Shown: one piece after another, positions 11,843-24,053 of the stretch | Layout: each line of letters opens with the position of its first letter | Numbering within the stretch: position 1 is the first letter of the stretch | Source: Apium graveolens | Taxonomy: Eukaryota; Streptophyta; Magnoliopsida; Apiales; Apiaceae | Reading direction: 5' to 3' | Length of the DNA stretch: 64,000 bases | NCBI RefSeq assembly: GCF_009905375.1 | Contig: NC_133650.1 | Span: 144,468,476 to 144,532,475 of the forward strand | Made by a program: the position numbers and the translations under genes | Notes under the pieces: generated by a model | Told to the model about the DNA's origin: nothing | Seen by the model: only the letters and a program-made list of their open reading frames with translations | Database searches by the model: none

Positions 11843-12277
11843 TGAAATGATTTTCAGCAAGACAATTTCAATTGTCTTGTCGATTGTCATTTCAGTAGAG
11901 AGACAATTAAATATTTACAGAAAATATTAACAAATATGGAAAACTGAAATAAAGTCTTATATTAATAGTAAAAATTCAGAAAATATTTATAAAAACAAAG
12001 ACAATATTTCAGAATTAATTATTTTCATTCCAAAAATAGATTTCTGTTGAATTTTAGAAAGTAAAATTCATAGAAAAATATTTTTAGTGAAAATAAAATA
12101 TTCTGAGATATTTAAAATTAACAAGTAGAGTAAATAAAATAGATGAGATAATAAAAATTACATAGAAATAAGCAAGAAATATTGGAAAATGATAAAATAA
12201 ATTTGCAAATGAATTTTTCATTTATGAAAAATTCATTTGTAAATTCACTCAAGAACAAATTTCAGATATTCACAAGT
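10976..12277 (-). other. Non-coding spacer between pol and env-like ORF
   Basis: About 1.3 kb, strongly AT-rich, with no supportable gene. It holds five hairpin-forming repeats (11461-11900), a TA microsatellite at 11813-11838 and a pyrimidine/purine-rich stretch near 11355-11440. In SIRE-type elements this region would carry the leader or splice acceptor for the downstream ORF; none can be assigned with confidence. Confidence 0.7.
11461..11900. repeat. Five dispersed hairpin repeats (AAGACAAT/ATTGTCTT type)
   Basis: Units near 11461-11505, 11569-11611, 11645-11691, 11737-11784 and 11846-11895. Each has complementary arms, for example CTGGTATGACAATC with GATTGTCATACCAG, or ACTGGCAAGACAAT with ATTGTCTTGCCAGT, and an inner ATTGTCAT copy. 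Spacing is about 75-110 bp. The same motifs occur in both LTRs (6543-6690 and 18159-18290). Confidence 0.85.
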
Positions 12278-15200
12278 TTAATCACTAAAGATATTCAACA
12301 TACCCAATTTACCAACTAATTTGGTAAATGTGGATTCATCAAGAGGTTTAGTGAAAATATCTGCTATTTGTTCTTCTGTTGGGACAAAAAATAGTTCAAC
12401 AGTACCATTCATGACGTGCTCTCTAATAAAATGATACCTGATGTCGATGTGCTTTGTCCTCGAGTGCTTGCACAGGGTTGTTGGTGATGGCTATTGAACT
12501 TGTATTGTCACATAAAATAGGAATTTTGTTCAATAAAGAGCCATAGTCTCGTAGTTGGTTCCTAATACACAAGATCTGAGCATAGCAGCTTTCAGCAGCA
12601 ATATATTCAGCCTCGGCCGTTGAGTTGGAAACTGTTTGCTGTTTCTTGCTGTACCATGAGACTAACCTGCTACCTAGGAATTGACAACTCCCTGAGGTGC
12701 TTTTCCTATCAACAACACTTCCTGCGTAATCTGAATCTCTGTAGCTTGTGACATCTACCTTAATGGAGTTTTCACATGGTCCAAGCTTGACAGCTGTAGT
12801 TGACGGAGTCCTTGTTGATGCAGAATCCTCTAGATTGTACTTTTTGAGGAGTTCCTTGAGATACTTGGATTAACAAATAAAAGTTCCATCTAACCTTTGA
12901 TTTACTTGTAATCCAAGAAAGAACTTCAGCTCTCCCATCATGCTCATTTCAAATTTGCTGTGCATTAACTTAGTAAATCTCTTACAGAGATTATCATTAG
13001 TAGACCCAAATATTATATCATCCACATAGACTTGGACTAATATTGTATCATTCTTATGCTTTTTAGAAAAGAGAGTTTTGTCAATGACACCTCTAATAAA
13101 GCTATTTTCAATAAGAAATTCAGAGAGAGTGTCATACCATTTTCTTGGAGACTGTTTGAGTCCATAGATAGCCTTGAAAAGAAAGTAGACAAAATCCAAA
13201 TGATCTGGATCTTCAAAACCAGGAGGTTGCTCTACATATACCTCTTCATCCAGCTTTCCATTCAAAAAGGCACTCTTGACATCCATTTGATAAACTTTAA
13301 AGTTAGAGAATGCTGCAAATGCCAAAAATATCCTGATGGCCTCTAGTCTAGCCACTGGAGCATAGGTTTCATCATAATCAATGCCTTCAGCTTGTGAATA
13401 CCCTTTAGCTACCAGTCTTGCTTTGTTTCTTATAACCACACCATCTTCATCTAGTTTATTCCTGAATACCCACCGAGTACCAACAGCTCTCTTGTGTGTA
13501 GGTCTAGGTACCAGTTTCCAGACTTGTTGACTTTCAAACTGATTGAGTTCATCTTGCATAGCAATCACCCAATCTGGATCAGTCAGTGCTTCCTCAATCT
13601 TCTTAGGTTCCATCTCAGAAAGAAATCCTGAGAACAGACACTCATTTTGAGTAGCACGTCTAGTTCTGACTCCAACATCTGGATCACCAATAATCAACTC
13701 AAAAGGATGAGCTTTATTCCAGACAGTCTGTCTTAGAAGATTTGATCTTGATGATTCGCCTTGAAATTCATTAGGATGTTGTGTCCTACTAGATGATCCT
13801 TCAGCATCTCCCCCTGAGTTGTTGCCATGTTGACTTGAAGATTCTCCGTCAGTAGCAGTGGTATCTCCATTGTTGCCAAAGTTTCCATCACTATTACCTT
13901 GAGTATCATCATGATTAACAGGTTCTTCACCAGCAACAACCTCAGGTTCTTGACCATGTTCTGATTCTGAATCTGACATATCATCAAACTTCAGTTTCTC
14001 AGAAGGATCTTCAGTTTGGATACTAGGGAGTTTAGTGTCATGAAATGTAACATTGACACTTTCAGTTACTTTGTGTTGATCAATGATATACACTCTGTAT
14101 GATCTTCTTCTATATCCAACAAAAATACCCTCATATGCCTTTGCCTCGAATTTACCACGACGATCATCTCCATCCTTGAGCACGAAGCATCTGGCACCAA
14201 ATACATGAAAGTATTTGATAGAAGGTTTCTGTTCATTCAAAATCTCATAAGGAGTTTTCATGAAGTCTTTGTTGATTAGAGTTCGATTCTGAGTATAACA
14301 TGCAGTATTGACAGCTTCAGCCCAAAAGTACATTGGAAGACCTGATTCACTTAACATCGTTCTTGCAGCTTCAATCAATGTACGATTCTTCCTTTCTACA
14401 ACTCCATTTTGCTGAGGGGTTCTAGGAGCTGAAAATTGTCTGGTAATCCCTTTGTCTGTACAGAATCCATTGAGAAGTGAATTCTTGAATTCTGTTCCAT
14501 TATCTGACCTTATTGCTCTAACAGGGACATTAGAATCTAACTCAATCATCTTGATATGATCAATCACAACTTGTGGTGTTTCATCCTTAGAGTGAAGAAA
14601 TAAAACCCAGGTATACTTGGAATAATCATCAACTATCACAAGACAGTAACACTTCTTTGACATCGAAAGGACATTAACTGGTCCAAATAAATCCATGTGC
14701 AATAATTGCAGAACACCAGTTATGGAAGATGTGTCAGTGCCTCTGTGACTTGCTTTCTTTGACTTTCCTTTCTGGCAAGCCTCACATAGTCCTTCTGGGG
14801 AGAATTCCAGCTGAGGCAGACCTCTGACCAATTCTTTTTTGGTAAGAGAATTCATTGTTTTGAAATTGAGATGAGAAAGTCTCTTGTGCCATAGCCAACT
14901 CTCATCTGATGATGCCTTTGCATAGAAACAATTGACTTCAGGATTGCTTCCAGAGTTCATGTCAGCTACGAATAGATTTCCTTTTCGGATTCCCATCAAG
15001 GAGGGTTTTTCACTTTTCTTGTGCAGAATCTGACACTTCAGCTTGTCGAATAAAACATTATAGCCGTTGTCACAGAACTGACTAATGCTAAGCAGATTGT
15101 GTTCAAGTCCTTGCACAATATACACATTTTCAATGATAACATTTCCAGCTAGCAAACAACCATATCCCTCCGTTAAACCTTTGCTGTTATCTCCAAAGGT

Positions 15201-15366
15201 AACCACTGGGCCAGCTTTCTCAACCACATTTGATAACAGGGCTCTATCTCCGGTCATATGTCTTGACGATCCGCTGTCAAGAATCCACACTACCGGTTGT
15301 ACCTGTTTAATGTCCTGCAATACAAATGGATTAGACCTTCTTCGGAACCCAAGTTTGGCTGGGTCC
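12278..15366 (-). pseudogene. SIRE-type pol: protease, integrase, RT, RNase H (inactivated)
   Basis: Protease active site [14 protein letters not shown] near 15285. Integrase zinc module (HKRLSHLN ... CEACQKGK), then the catalytic core with [17 protein letters not shown] and GVVERKNRT, giving the D, D, E triad. RT begins around [20 protein letters not shown] and has an intact YVDD box near 13016-13027. A stop (TAA, 12870-12872) interrupts the end of RT. RNase H follows in degenerate form: ...STSGSCQFLGSRLVSWYSKK, EAEYIAAESCYAQ, a frameshift near 12460, and KHIDIRYHFIREHV, ending at TAA 12278-12280. Between VDVTSYR and DSDYAGS several tens of residues expected in this family (the end of the connection domain) are deleted. 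The protease frame is shifted by one relative to gag at about 15333. This copy cannot make a complete polymerase. Confidence 0.9.
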
Positions 15367-17578
15367 GGCATATTTGTAAAATTGGACTTTATCAGGCAAA
15401 ACAACATTCTTAATTTTAATATTCTCAACTTTCTCAATGACTGGACATTTGACCTTGTGAACAGCCTTGACAAATTTCTGTTTAGGCTTAGGAACAAATG
15501 TCTCCTTTCTAGCTTTAGGAGGACTAGCAGTCTTAGACCTATCATGCTTTCTATTATTCACATGTTGACGAGGAGTAGTCTTATCATTAGAAACATGCTT
15601 ACCATTAAAATAAGCATACATCAGATTAAAAGCACAAGACATACAATCAGGAACACCACATGCTTTATGAGAGGGATTAACAATAGGCAACTTATGCATG
15701 GTAGACATGACATTTGTGTTATCCAACTCATGTGTGTCTGAGTTAGTCCCAGTTGCTTTCACAACCTTGACTGGAACTTTTGACACACTTGACTTGGAGA
15801 CAGCTTTCTCATTACCATTATCTTCAGCACGGATTTCTTCTTGAATAATAAATGAGGTCTCATCAAATGGTTCAGCAATTGATTCTTTATAGAGGGGTTC
15901 ATCAACACCCTTAAGCACATGTGGTACTTCCCTGCCTTTAGCACAGACATGAGGAGGGGAGTTTATGCCTAATTTTCCAATAGCAGCATTATAATCATAA
16001 CCTATTCCAGATGTTTGATTAACAGCTTGCTTATTGTAAAACTCTTTGGACTTCGAACAAGAATTTAAGTAAGCTTTAACCTTAGCCTCAAGACCGGTGA
16101 TCTTGTCTTTGAGAATAGTTTCATAACAGTCAACTCTATTCTCTAGAAAAGATACTTGTTCTTTTAATTTATCTTGATTAATGTGCACAAGTCTTAATTC
16201 ATTGACCTCTTTCTCAAGGTCTTTGATTTGTTGATTTAACAATTCATTATCACGACGAGCACAATCTAAGGAACCTCCTAGATGATAAACTAATTCAGCA
16301 TCAGTAAATTTTACCTCTTTTCTTGACGATGAGGTATTTGCATCACTAGCCATGAGAGCAAGATTCCCAACTTCTTCATCTTCACTGTCAGTATCATCCC
16401 AGCTTCTTCCCTTTGCCAGGTAAGCCCTTTTAGATTTACTCTTCTGATTAGAATCATAAGAGTTCTTCCTAAATTGTTTTGGCTTCCTGTATTCTATGGA
16501 AAAGTGTCCCAACTCATTACAGTTGAAGCATCGAATGGTGCTTCGATCAACCATCCCTGTTTTGTACCCACCACTGCTGGTGTTAAAGGATGAAGATCCA
16601 CCTTTCTGGAATCTGTTGTAGTTGGACTTGTACTTGAACTTGGGATTCCTTTTGAATCTGACATTTGAGAATCTCTTGACAATCAGGGCCATTGACTTAT
16701 CCTCCAATTGCTCCAGTTCTTCCAGGGAATAAAAATCATCTCCTGATTCATTTGTAGTAGGAGGATCAAATTCTGCTACTATCACATTTTCTTCAACCTT
16801 GGAAGACTGTACCATTCTTTTTGACTGTTGAGATTGTTGATGTTGTTGATCTTCAGCTACTAGAGCAGTAGACGTGCTGACCACTCTTCCTTTCCCGTAA
16901 ACTTCCTTCTGCTGAATCTGCTCCAACTCATAAGTCTTTAACACACCATAGAGCCTTTCCAAAGAAATCTCACTCAGATCTCTTGCTTCTCTTATGGCAG
17001 TGATTCTATGTTCGAGATGAGTTGGCAGTGTTAAAAGGAACTTTTTGTTGACCTCCCTGATGGAATAGTATTTACCATTAATGTTCAGGTTGTTGATCAA
17101 TGCATTGTACCTCTCAAACACTTCAGTGATTCCTTCTCCTGGATTGGATTTAAAGTATTCATACTCAGAGGTTAGGATTTCTAACTTGTTCTCCCTAACT
17201 TCCTCTGTGCCTTCATTAATAACCTCAATAGTTTCCCAGATATGTTTGGAATCTTTACAATTCATCACGTCTATTCATCAAGGGATCAAGGGAATCTACT
17301 AAAATTAATTGAAGGCTAGCATCCAGGGAGGCTTCTTCTTTTTCAGCAGGAGAAAAATCCTCAGGTTTCTTTACATAAGTTCTAGCTTTGGTGATCACCA
17401 CATCATTTTCTATTACCTCTGGTTCAATAACCATTGGAATTTTTGGACCCTTCTTTAACACTTCCAGATATTTGGGATTAGCAACTTATAAAAACAATAG
17501 CATCTTCTTCTTCCACATGATATAATTTTCTTTATCAAATAGTGGAATTTTAACGGTTCCAACTTTTTGTGAAGTCAT
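15331..17578 (-). pseudogene. SIRE-type gag (inactivated)
   Basis: Start chosen at ATG 17578 (MTSQKVGTVKIPLFDKENY), the usual copia gag opening, just inside the primer site. An in-frame TAA follows about 30 codons later (near 17487), and a frameshift near 17262 separates the first part from the long 645-codon frame. That frame contains the gag core (KDSKHIWETIE ... LTLPTHLEHRITAI ... LERLYGVLKTYELEQ), then a zinc knuckle CFNCNELGHFSIEY in which the last cysteine has become tyrosine, then a coiled-coil segment (DNELLNQQIKDLEKEVNELR). It ends at a stop before the protease frame. Role: particle protein; not functional here. Confidence 0.88.
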
Positions 17579-17660
17579 TATGAATTTTTGAATAAATAAA
17601 AATTCAAGGAGTGAAAGAAACACAAAAGTCTAGGATCTTGATTTGTTCGTTAATCAGAAG

Positions 17661-17672
17661 GCTCTGATACCA
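17661..17672 (-). promoter_or_regulatory. Primer binding site of SIRE-type element
   Basis: Minus strand TGGTATCAGAGC two bases inside the 5' LTR (which starts at 17675). It matches the initiator-methionine tRNA 3' end. Confidence 0.92.
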
Positions 17673-17674
17673 AT

Positions 17675-18916
17675 TGTTAGGTCCCAATATGTTTGTAGAA
17701 GGGGGGGTTGAATACAAACTATACCGTTTAATCGAATAAAATGCGGAAAAAAAGGTGAAACAAAATTCAAGTTAAATAAAACTTTTATTAAACTTGAAAT
17801 ATGTTACAACAACGGTATCTGTTACAAGGAATTAATCTCAAATCAATTATTACAAATCTAAAATAAATTCGACATGAACTTTTTCTATTTTTGCAATAAA
17901 AAGATCAAATGCTAAATGCGATTTGAGATTAAGTTCTAGGGATTTTGATCCGCTAGATTGTTACACAAGAACAAGATAAATAATTCTAGTGGTTTGGATT
18001 TAACTTTATAATCTAGAATTTTGATCTTGAATAAAACAGATGAAAAATGAAATGTTTTGCTTTTGTTTCTGCTGTGTTCTTGACTTGGTTTTTTTTGGAT
18101 GATTGTCAGAATGAATGTCTTCTGCTTCTTTTATCAAAACAGTCGAATGGAAATGAACTGCAATGACAATCCCTTGGCTCAGCAAGACAATCGGTAGAAC
18201 TATCTTTAGAGCTAGCAAGACAATCGGAATGAACTAGCAAGACTTTCGGTATGACTATCAATTGTCATACCGATTGTCATAGTAGTTCAAATCATATTGT
18301 CTTACTGAATTAATAATTAATTTTAATCTAATAAAAATTCTGAAAACCCTTAATATTAATTCTGAATTAATTAATCAATTAATTCAATTAATCAATAAAT
18401 TAATCTTTGCAGATATAATTTATTTTCTTAATTAAATTATATGACTTAATTAATTAATAGAGAATTAATACTAATCTTGAGCAGCAACCATTCTTCTGAA
18501 TATCTTCTGAAAATCACTGAAAATAATGAATCAATTCCACCACTTCAATGTTGACACTCGATGTACTGTCTGGTTCATGTGTGACTAACTTCCGTGACGT
18601 TTCTTCATGCCTTGACCTTGATACTCTTGATTTTCTTCAGACTAAATCCTTGTAATTAATTGATACCCTGACGAGATCTCTGTCACTTGATAAATCCACA
18701 ATCTTGATTTATATCACTGAGGCTTGATCAATTTCTTGAGCTTCTTCCAGTGAATTAAGTAATCAAGTCTGTAGATGAACAATGCTTCTTAATCCTTTGA
18801 CATATGTTACTCTGTGAGATCTCTCTGACGATAGATCCACTATTTACTTATTACATTCTTAATTGAGTTGAGTTAAATCCTCGAATAAACAAATAGGCTA
18901 TGACATATGCCTTTCA
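17675..18916 (-). repeat. 5' LTR of SIRE-type element
   Basis: Plus-strand ends TGTTAGGTCC and GCCTTTCA, followed by target duplication gttta (18917-18921). About 20 substitutions or small indels against the 3' LTR by eye. It should contain the promoter of the element; I did not find a convincing TATA box to place. Confidence 0.95.
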
Positions 18917-19757
18917 GTTTAGCACTGTATAGCCTATATAAACATTGAAGTAATATTGTTTACTCCTTACCATTATATATGGATTATTTATTAATTTTAA
19001 TTGGTTTGATTATTTGAAACTTAGGATTTGTTTGACAATATTTTGGATCACCATTTTTGCAGATAAGGTAAGTTAACTCTTCACACTTTATTTTATTTTA
19101 AAATCTTTTAAATATTTTTGCACTGCTTTTATTTTAAAATTTATAGATCAAGTACCCTGTTTTAGAAATAAGAATTCCCAGTGAGCTCTGACTTTTGAAC
19201 CAGTTAGTAATTGCGTATAGTTCTGGAACTAGCCTTTGATACCTTACTAGGGAGTGCTACTTATGATGCCTTCGGGAGCGCACACTCTATGATACCTTAG
19301 TAAGGGGCGCATTATTGATATAAATTATGAACTTTTGATACTGTGTCACCATGTATTTGTGGCCTTAGCGAGCTGTGGAATTTTATATCTTTTGTCATAT
19401 GGATTTTGGAAAATGATTTTTGTTTTATAAAATTATGATACTTGATCCACTAGTGTAGAACTATTTTCTTGCTGGGCTCTAGGCCCATTACTCACAAATT
19501 TTCAGGTGCTTAGCTCTTAGGACATCTTAAAGGTGGACTTAATTTGAGCTTGCTTTGGAATAATATTTTAGTGATTATATTTGTATTGGAGCTGCGTCTC
19601 CCAGGATTTGCTTTATTTTCAGCTTAGATGATTTTATTTCTGTCTCGGATTTTAGAATTTTATGAAAAACTAGAAACGTATTCTTATTATGGATTAAATT
19701 TGGAGTTTGGCTGAATATTTAAGTATAACTATTTTCTAAAAAAGTCGGGGTATTACA
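18917..19757 (+). repeat. 3' LTR of near-empty element, second part
   Basis: Continues the LTR interrupted at 6064 and matches 3948-4776, ending GGGGTATTACA at 19757. One short insertion relative to the 5' LTR is visible near 19140-19160. Confidence 0.9.
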
Positions 19758-21989
19758 ATTTCACCATCACATATAATACTAACCAGTATAACCCATATTT
19801 TAGTTCAAATTAAGATTATAGCGAACAATTCTTATTATATCATACCCTTTCTCATATCCTTTGATTATAACCGAATATCACTACTGAGTACTATTATAAA
19901 TTATTCTAAAATTCTTCTAGTTCATGTTTCAATTCAAGCTCTCTCATTAACAATTCGTATATCCTTGACAATATACACTTGTTCTTATTAGTTAACTCGT
20001 TCAGCTTCTGATAACTAACACATGGTCTCAACCAACATTCTCATAATCTTGTGAAATAATTCCTTTGGTTTAAAAGCATCACTTCTTACAAATCCTTGCA
20101 GTTGAATCACCATATCTTTATCTCCCCTTATGTCTTTTCATACTGAACTTCTTTCACTGGCTCAGTTACGAGTATCAAATTTACCATAACTCATTTACTT
20201 AAGTGGGAAAACCCAACCATTCCTTGAAGAACACCTTTAAAGTTTTTTCGTGACTAGCATTTCTTCGATCTTGAACCTTCATGACAAGTATCTCTCACAT
20301 GATTGAGGTATGCTTCATCTTCACAATGTATTAATCGATTATCTGGTTATTATTAAGAATTTCTTCATTCGCTTCTGCTGTACAATCAATCATTTGCCTT
20401 ATCCGATATACGCAGCTTTATTTTCTTGTTTCTCTAGTTAATTTACCTCACACGGTTCACTAATTACTTCAATTCACGCCAAAATCTCAGACTTGAAACA
20501 TATCAAGTATACAAATTTCCGCTTCTAATTTGATGTCATCGTAACAACCACATCGTTGGTATAAGGGTTCTTCTCTGCACGTATATGTCCACCATTTATT
20601 GGCTTGCATTTATCCATACTTATCATATAACCCCATCTGCTACACGGGTTCATTTCACTTCCTTTTAAAATATTCAAAGAATGGACCTTCAACAAGAAGG
20701 GAATTTATGGATATGATTCTGATTAGAAACATTTTGTAAAGAATAAGAGTACAAGGAAATAATCAGAAGGATTCCATAAATCAACAAATCATGATTGAAG
20801 AATAAAGGATGAATAATAGTGTAGATATGAATGAGACAACCATATTTGTACTCAAGATGGTCATTCTTTCATACTATATGGCATACATTACATGATTAGG
20901 TGGCATCCTACCAGAGTCTTCATTATTCGGACAAAGAGTCACACCATAACACTGCTTGTCTCAATCAGAAAATAAGTTTTGAGGGAAAAATGATTTTTGA
21001 AAGGAATACAACAATTTCCTTATCACCTCATAGAGCTGATTGTGAATGAAGTTCATACTTTATTCAAGATTCATAAGAATGTATGGTATTATAGAAAAGA
21101 ATGATAACATTCCACATTTCATCTATTTACAGCTGCAACGTCTGGTTCGATAAATATATCCCATTTTGAGTCATATATTGACTTTTAAAAGTTCTCTGAA
21201 ATGCCTTCTTCAATCGATCATTAGAATAAATTCCCATGTATTAGGTCATGTATCTTTAGCGTCGCACTTCCATGTTCAATATTTTATAATTCGACCCTAT
21301 TTGTAGTCTTACGAGATTTACAATCAGTCAATCATAACTTCAAATTTCGCTTACGCTACTGATTATTCAACATATCAACTCCTTTGCTAATAACATTCTT
21401 CCTTTAGAAAAGTCTAGAGATTTTCTCAATCTTCTTTGCTCATACTCGGCTTCTTATGAATCGACGTATTCTTTGAACTTTAATCGTCTCAGAAATTGGA
21501 TGATTAGTTTCTCTATACATTGGTTCTGTCGTTAAACTTATCTAACAATATTTGCACTTTTCTGTTAAGTACAATCCAATCTTTTCCATAATAGCGGGTC
21601 CACTTGGCCTTTTAAATGAACCATACTAACTTCTAGAACAATAATCAGAATCTTATAACAAACAAGAAACTCAAGTAGTAGTTTGACAACCAAGTTTTTA
21701 AAACTTGTTTTGTTTAAAGGACTTTTAGAAAATTTTGTGAAGAAAAATCTTTTTTGAAAACTGTTTTAAAATTTGAAATTCATATACCTGGTCGTCATTA
21801 CTGTATGAGTTATTTGTTGTCCTTTTCAATAATTTCAAGATATCAAATCAGGGATGCAATCAGATAAGAGCCCATTCATTTCCATATGTCTTCTATCCCT
21901 TATTGAATCCATTTTGTCTTCATTGGTCAACAAAAACTCCAGTTACCGTTGCATATTATCTTATTCGTATACGTATCATGTTTGGTCAT
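19758..21989 (-). pseudogene. Decayed interior of a minus-strand Tekay-like element
   Basis: No ORF above background. It lies downstream (minus strand) of a recognisable gag remnant and primer site, so it should be old internal sequence. The stretch 20700-21020 resembles 57160-57350, sharing features such as aggtggc(a/g)tcc and tgtctcaatcaga, so both belong to one family. Domain assignment is not possible by eye. Confidence 0.5.
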
Positions 21990-22521
21990 AACATCATCAT
22001 CTAATTCCAAGAAAACTCTCAATTTCCAATCTTTTCAAACTCCTTTAAAAATCCATCTAGCTCACTCCACAAGATAATCATAGGTGGCATACTTACTAGT
22101 AGCTCCATATAACCTGGTAGCAGCTATCCTCCGGAACACACGAATCCTCTCTTCAGGTTTCTTCTCACCCTTCTTAATATCTCGCGTACTCACCATATGC
22201 TGTAGTTCTCGAATCCATCCTCATAGGTGCTATTTCTTCATAAGACGGGTTTTAAACTGATGGTATAGAACAAGGCGTAGGGTAGACATAAAAGATGCGC
22301 TCACAGCTGAATATCCAGCAGAACCAGAATCAGCATGTGGGAAATTCTCGAATAAGTAGTCTCGCATCAGGGGATGAGATACTAGCTTGAAAAGGTGCAA
22401 CCGTCGCAACATGAGGTGATATGGCTAACATCGGTGGACGAGCAGGGTGTGAATCAAATGATGTTCCTCTGACTGAATGCTCCGAGTGATCAGACAATCC
22501 TGGGATAAAAGAATCTGCCAT
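21990..22521 (-). pseudogene. gag remnant, Tekay-like Ty3/gypsy
   Basis: Minus strand starts MADSFIPGLSDHSEHSVRG at 22521, runs 63 codons, then a frameshift leads to ADSGSAGYSAVSASFMSTL and YHQFKTRLMKK before a stop. Further left, fragments resembling RVFRRIAATRLYGATSKYAT can be read near 22090-22150. This is the N-terminal part of a Ty3/gypsy gag, about 190 bp inside the primer site, which fits a normal leader length. Confidence 0.7.
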
Positions 22522-22712
22522 CGCCGCTATCTGACAATCACGTCGCTAGATAAGAATCTCGAATCTCATCACGAATCCTACCAAAACCTATTATACCAAT
22601 TATACCATCGCACTCAACCTCTCGACGTCCTATCTTTCTATTTCTTACCCCCAATCCTAACCCTCTATCCATTCCCGACAATCTAGGCTTGTTTCAGTGA
22701 CTTCAACCTGTA

Positions 22713-22724
22713 GCTCTGATACCA
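22713..22724 (-). promoter_or_regulatory. Primer binding site of Tekay-like element
   Basis: Minus strand TGGTATCAGAGC, four bases from the LTR end TGTGATGCCC at 22729. Confidence 0.9.
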
Positions 22725-22728
22725 AACC

Positions 22729-24053
22729 TGTGATGCCCTCCAAACCCGGGTCAGAAGTTTGGGGTTCATAACACACACACAATTACTAAATATATATACC
22801 TACTTATGAAAGTAATATATGTAAAGACCTTACTTACCATAACCATGGATCACAACAGGTTAAAGTATCAAAACAAGCCACAACCTTAACTTTTATTACA
22901 TCGTACCAAATCCCAACTAGTTCCGCTTACAACTGATAATGATATCATTCTTACAATCTTACATAACTCATCTACATTATAAAGCTCCTGCTAAGTCGGT
23001 CCATCTTATCCTAGAATCCTAGCTCGTACACTAGACTGGGAATTCTCGATACCAATAATTTCTTTTTCAACTGTAAAATAACATAAATAGATTTGCAAGA
23101 GTGAGCTAACTAGCTCACCAAGTCATAATAGCAATAACTGAGGTTCAACAATGGTCATTTATAATGATTCATAAGAATCAAGTATCTGGATAAGCAATAA
23201 TTATAATTGGATATTCTCTTTCATTTTAAAAACCAAGGTTAGGCTGCTGATCAGTCACACACTAACCCCGAGCAAGGCTCCCAGCTTTGCTCTATATACT
23301 GGATCCAAGGCACACATTGGCCTATTATGACCACGAATCTGGTCCGACCATGAATCTGGTCCATATTTAAAAACAATCCAATTCTAAAATAACAATATGA
23401 TAAACAATGTCATTCAATAAGCTGAATCATAAACAACATTTATCTTGAAGCATAGGGTGATTCACAATATCATAAAGGTATAACAAGGAATTCAAAAAAG
23501 ATTAGCTTTCAATCAAGGAAAGAATCAGAAAGTAGAAGACCAAGGGTTCAAGGGTTACAAGGATTGGTCTTCCGTTAAATAAGGCAAAAGGGTTGGTATG
23601 TCAAGCAATTCAATATCAGAAATCAGTATGTGGTAGATATGTATTTGTGGAGTAGTATCGTATATGTCTGGCTCGTATCTGAGAATTCAACAATCAATGG
23701 TTTATGAAGAATAAGGCTTATGGCTCAAGATCAATAAGAATCAGGGTTCAAGGTTGAATATTTTAGAGCGCTTGTAATATAAAACATGATTTATTTTGAA
23801 TACTAGCAATATGTTATGAGAAAGTTCAGAAATATTTGCAATATATCTCGAAGAAAGGTTCAGAAGGACTTGCCTTATCACAGATGATTTCCAACTTTAC
23901 TTGTACTCATCTAACAGTTTTACTTTTCAATCACTTTCTTTATTTTTATATGCCTTGCTCATCGTCAATCACTTGCCTTCTCTTTCTACACTTCAATTCT
24001 ATTTACGGATCACTGACTTTCTTTTTCTATGCCTCGCTTACTCTGCTAGGCAT
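22729..24053 (-). repeat. Partial 5' LTR of Tekay-like element
   Basis: Begins next to the primer site with TGTGATGCCCTCCAAACCCG (plus strand), resembling the end of the solo LTR at 57476 (TGTAACACCCCCAGATCC). It is cut at 24053 by a copia LTR, so its other end and length are unknown. It does not match LTR B (1121-2277) at the corresponding end, so these two are different elements. No ORF is supportable. Confidence 0.7.

Larger units (their letters stand above)
6065..18916 (-). mobile_element. Complete SIRE/Maximus-type Ty1/copia retrotransposon
   Basis: Bounded by two LTRs of 1245 and 1242 bp and by a perfect 5-bp target duplication gttta (6060-6064 and 18917-18921). Minus-strand order: 5' LTR 17675-18916, primer site 17661-17672, gag, protease, integrase, RT, RNase H, a 1.3-kb hairpin-repeat spacer, an envelope-like ORF, polypurine tract, 3' LTR 6065-7309. 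Integrase before RT is the Ty1/copia order; a long extra ORF after pol is typical of SIRE/Maximus. I count roughly twenty differences between the LTRs by eye, so the insertion is fairly recent but not brand new. Several stops and frameshifts make this copy non-autonomous. Confidence 0.95.
3622..19757 (+). mobile_element. Near-empty LTR element (211-bp interior), split by a copia insertion
   Basis: Layout: truncated 5' LTR 3622-4776, interior 4777-4987, 3' LTR 4988-6064 continuing at 18917-19757. The 3' LTR is bounded TGTGATGACCC...GGGGTATTACA, and the interior has a primer site and a polypurine tract but no ORF. The 3' LTR totals about 1.9 kb, so the element is almost all LTR. It must be a non-autonomous element mobilised in trans. 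A complete copia element sits in its 3' LTR. No TSD can be checked because the 5' end of the 5' LTR is missing. Confidence 0.85.

Noticed and set aside
15085..15741. 218-codon plus-strand ORF in the SIRE element
   Set aside because: Antisense to protease and gag coding sequence; no family resemblance and no promoter.
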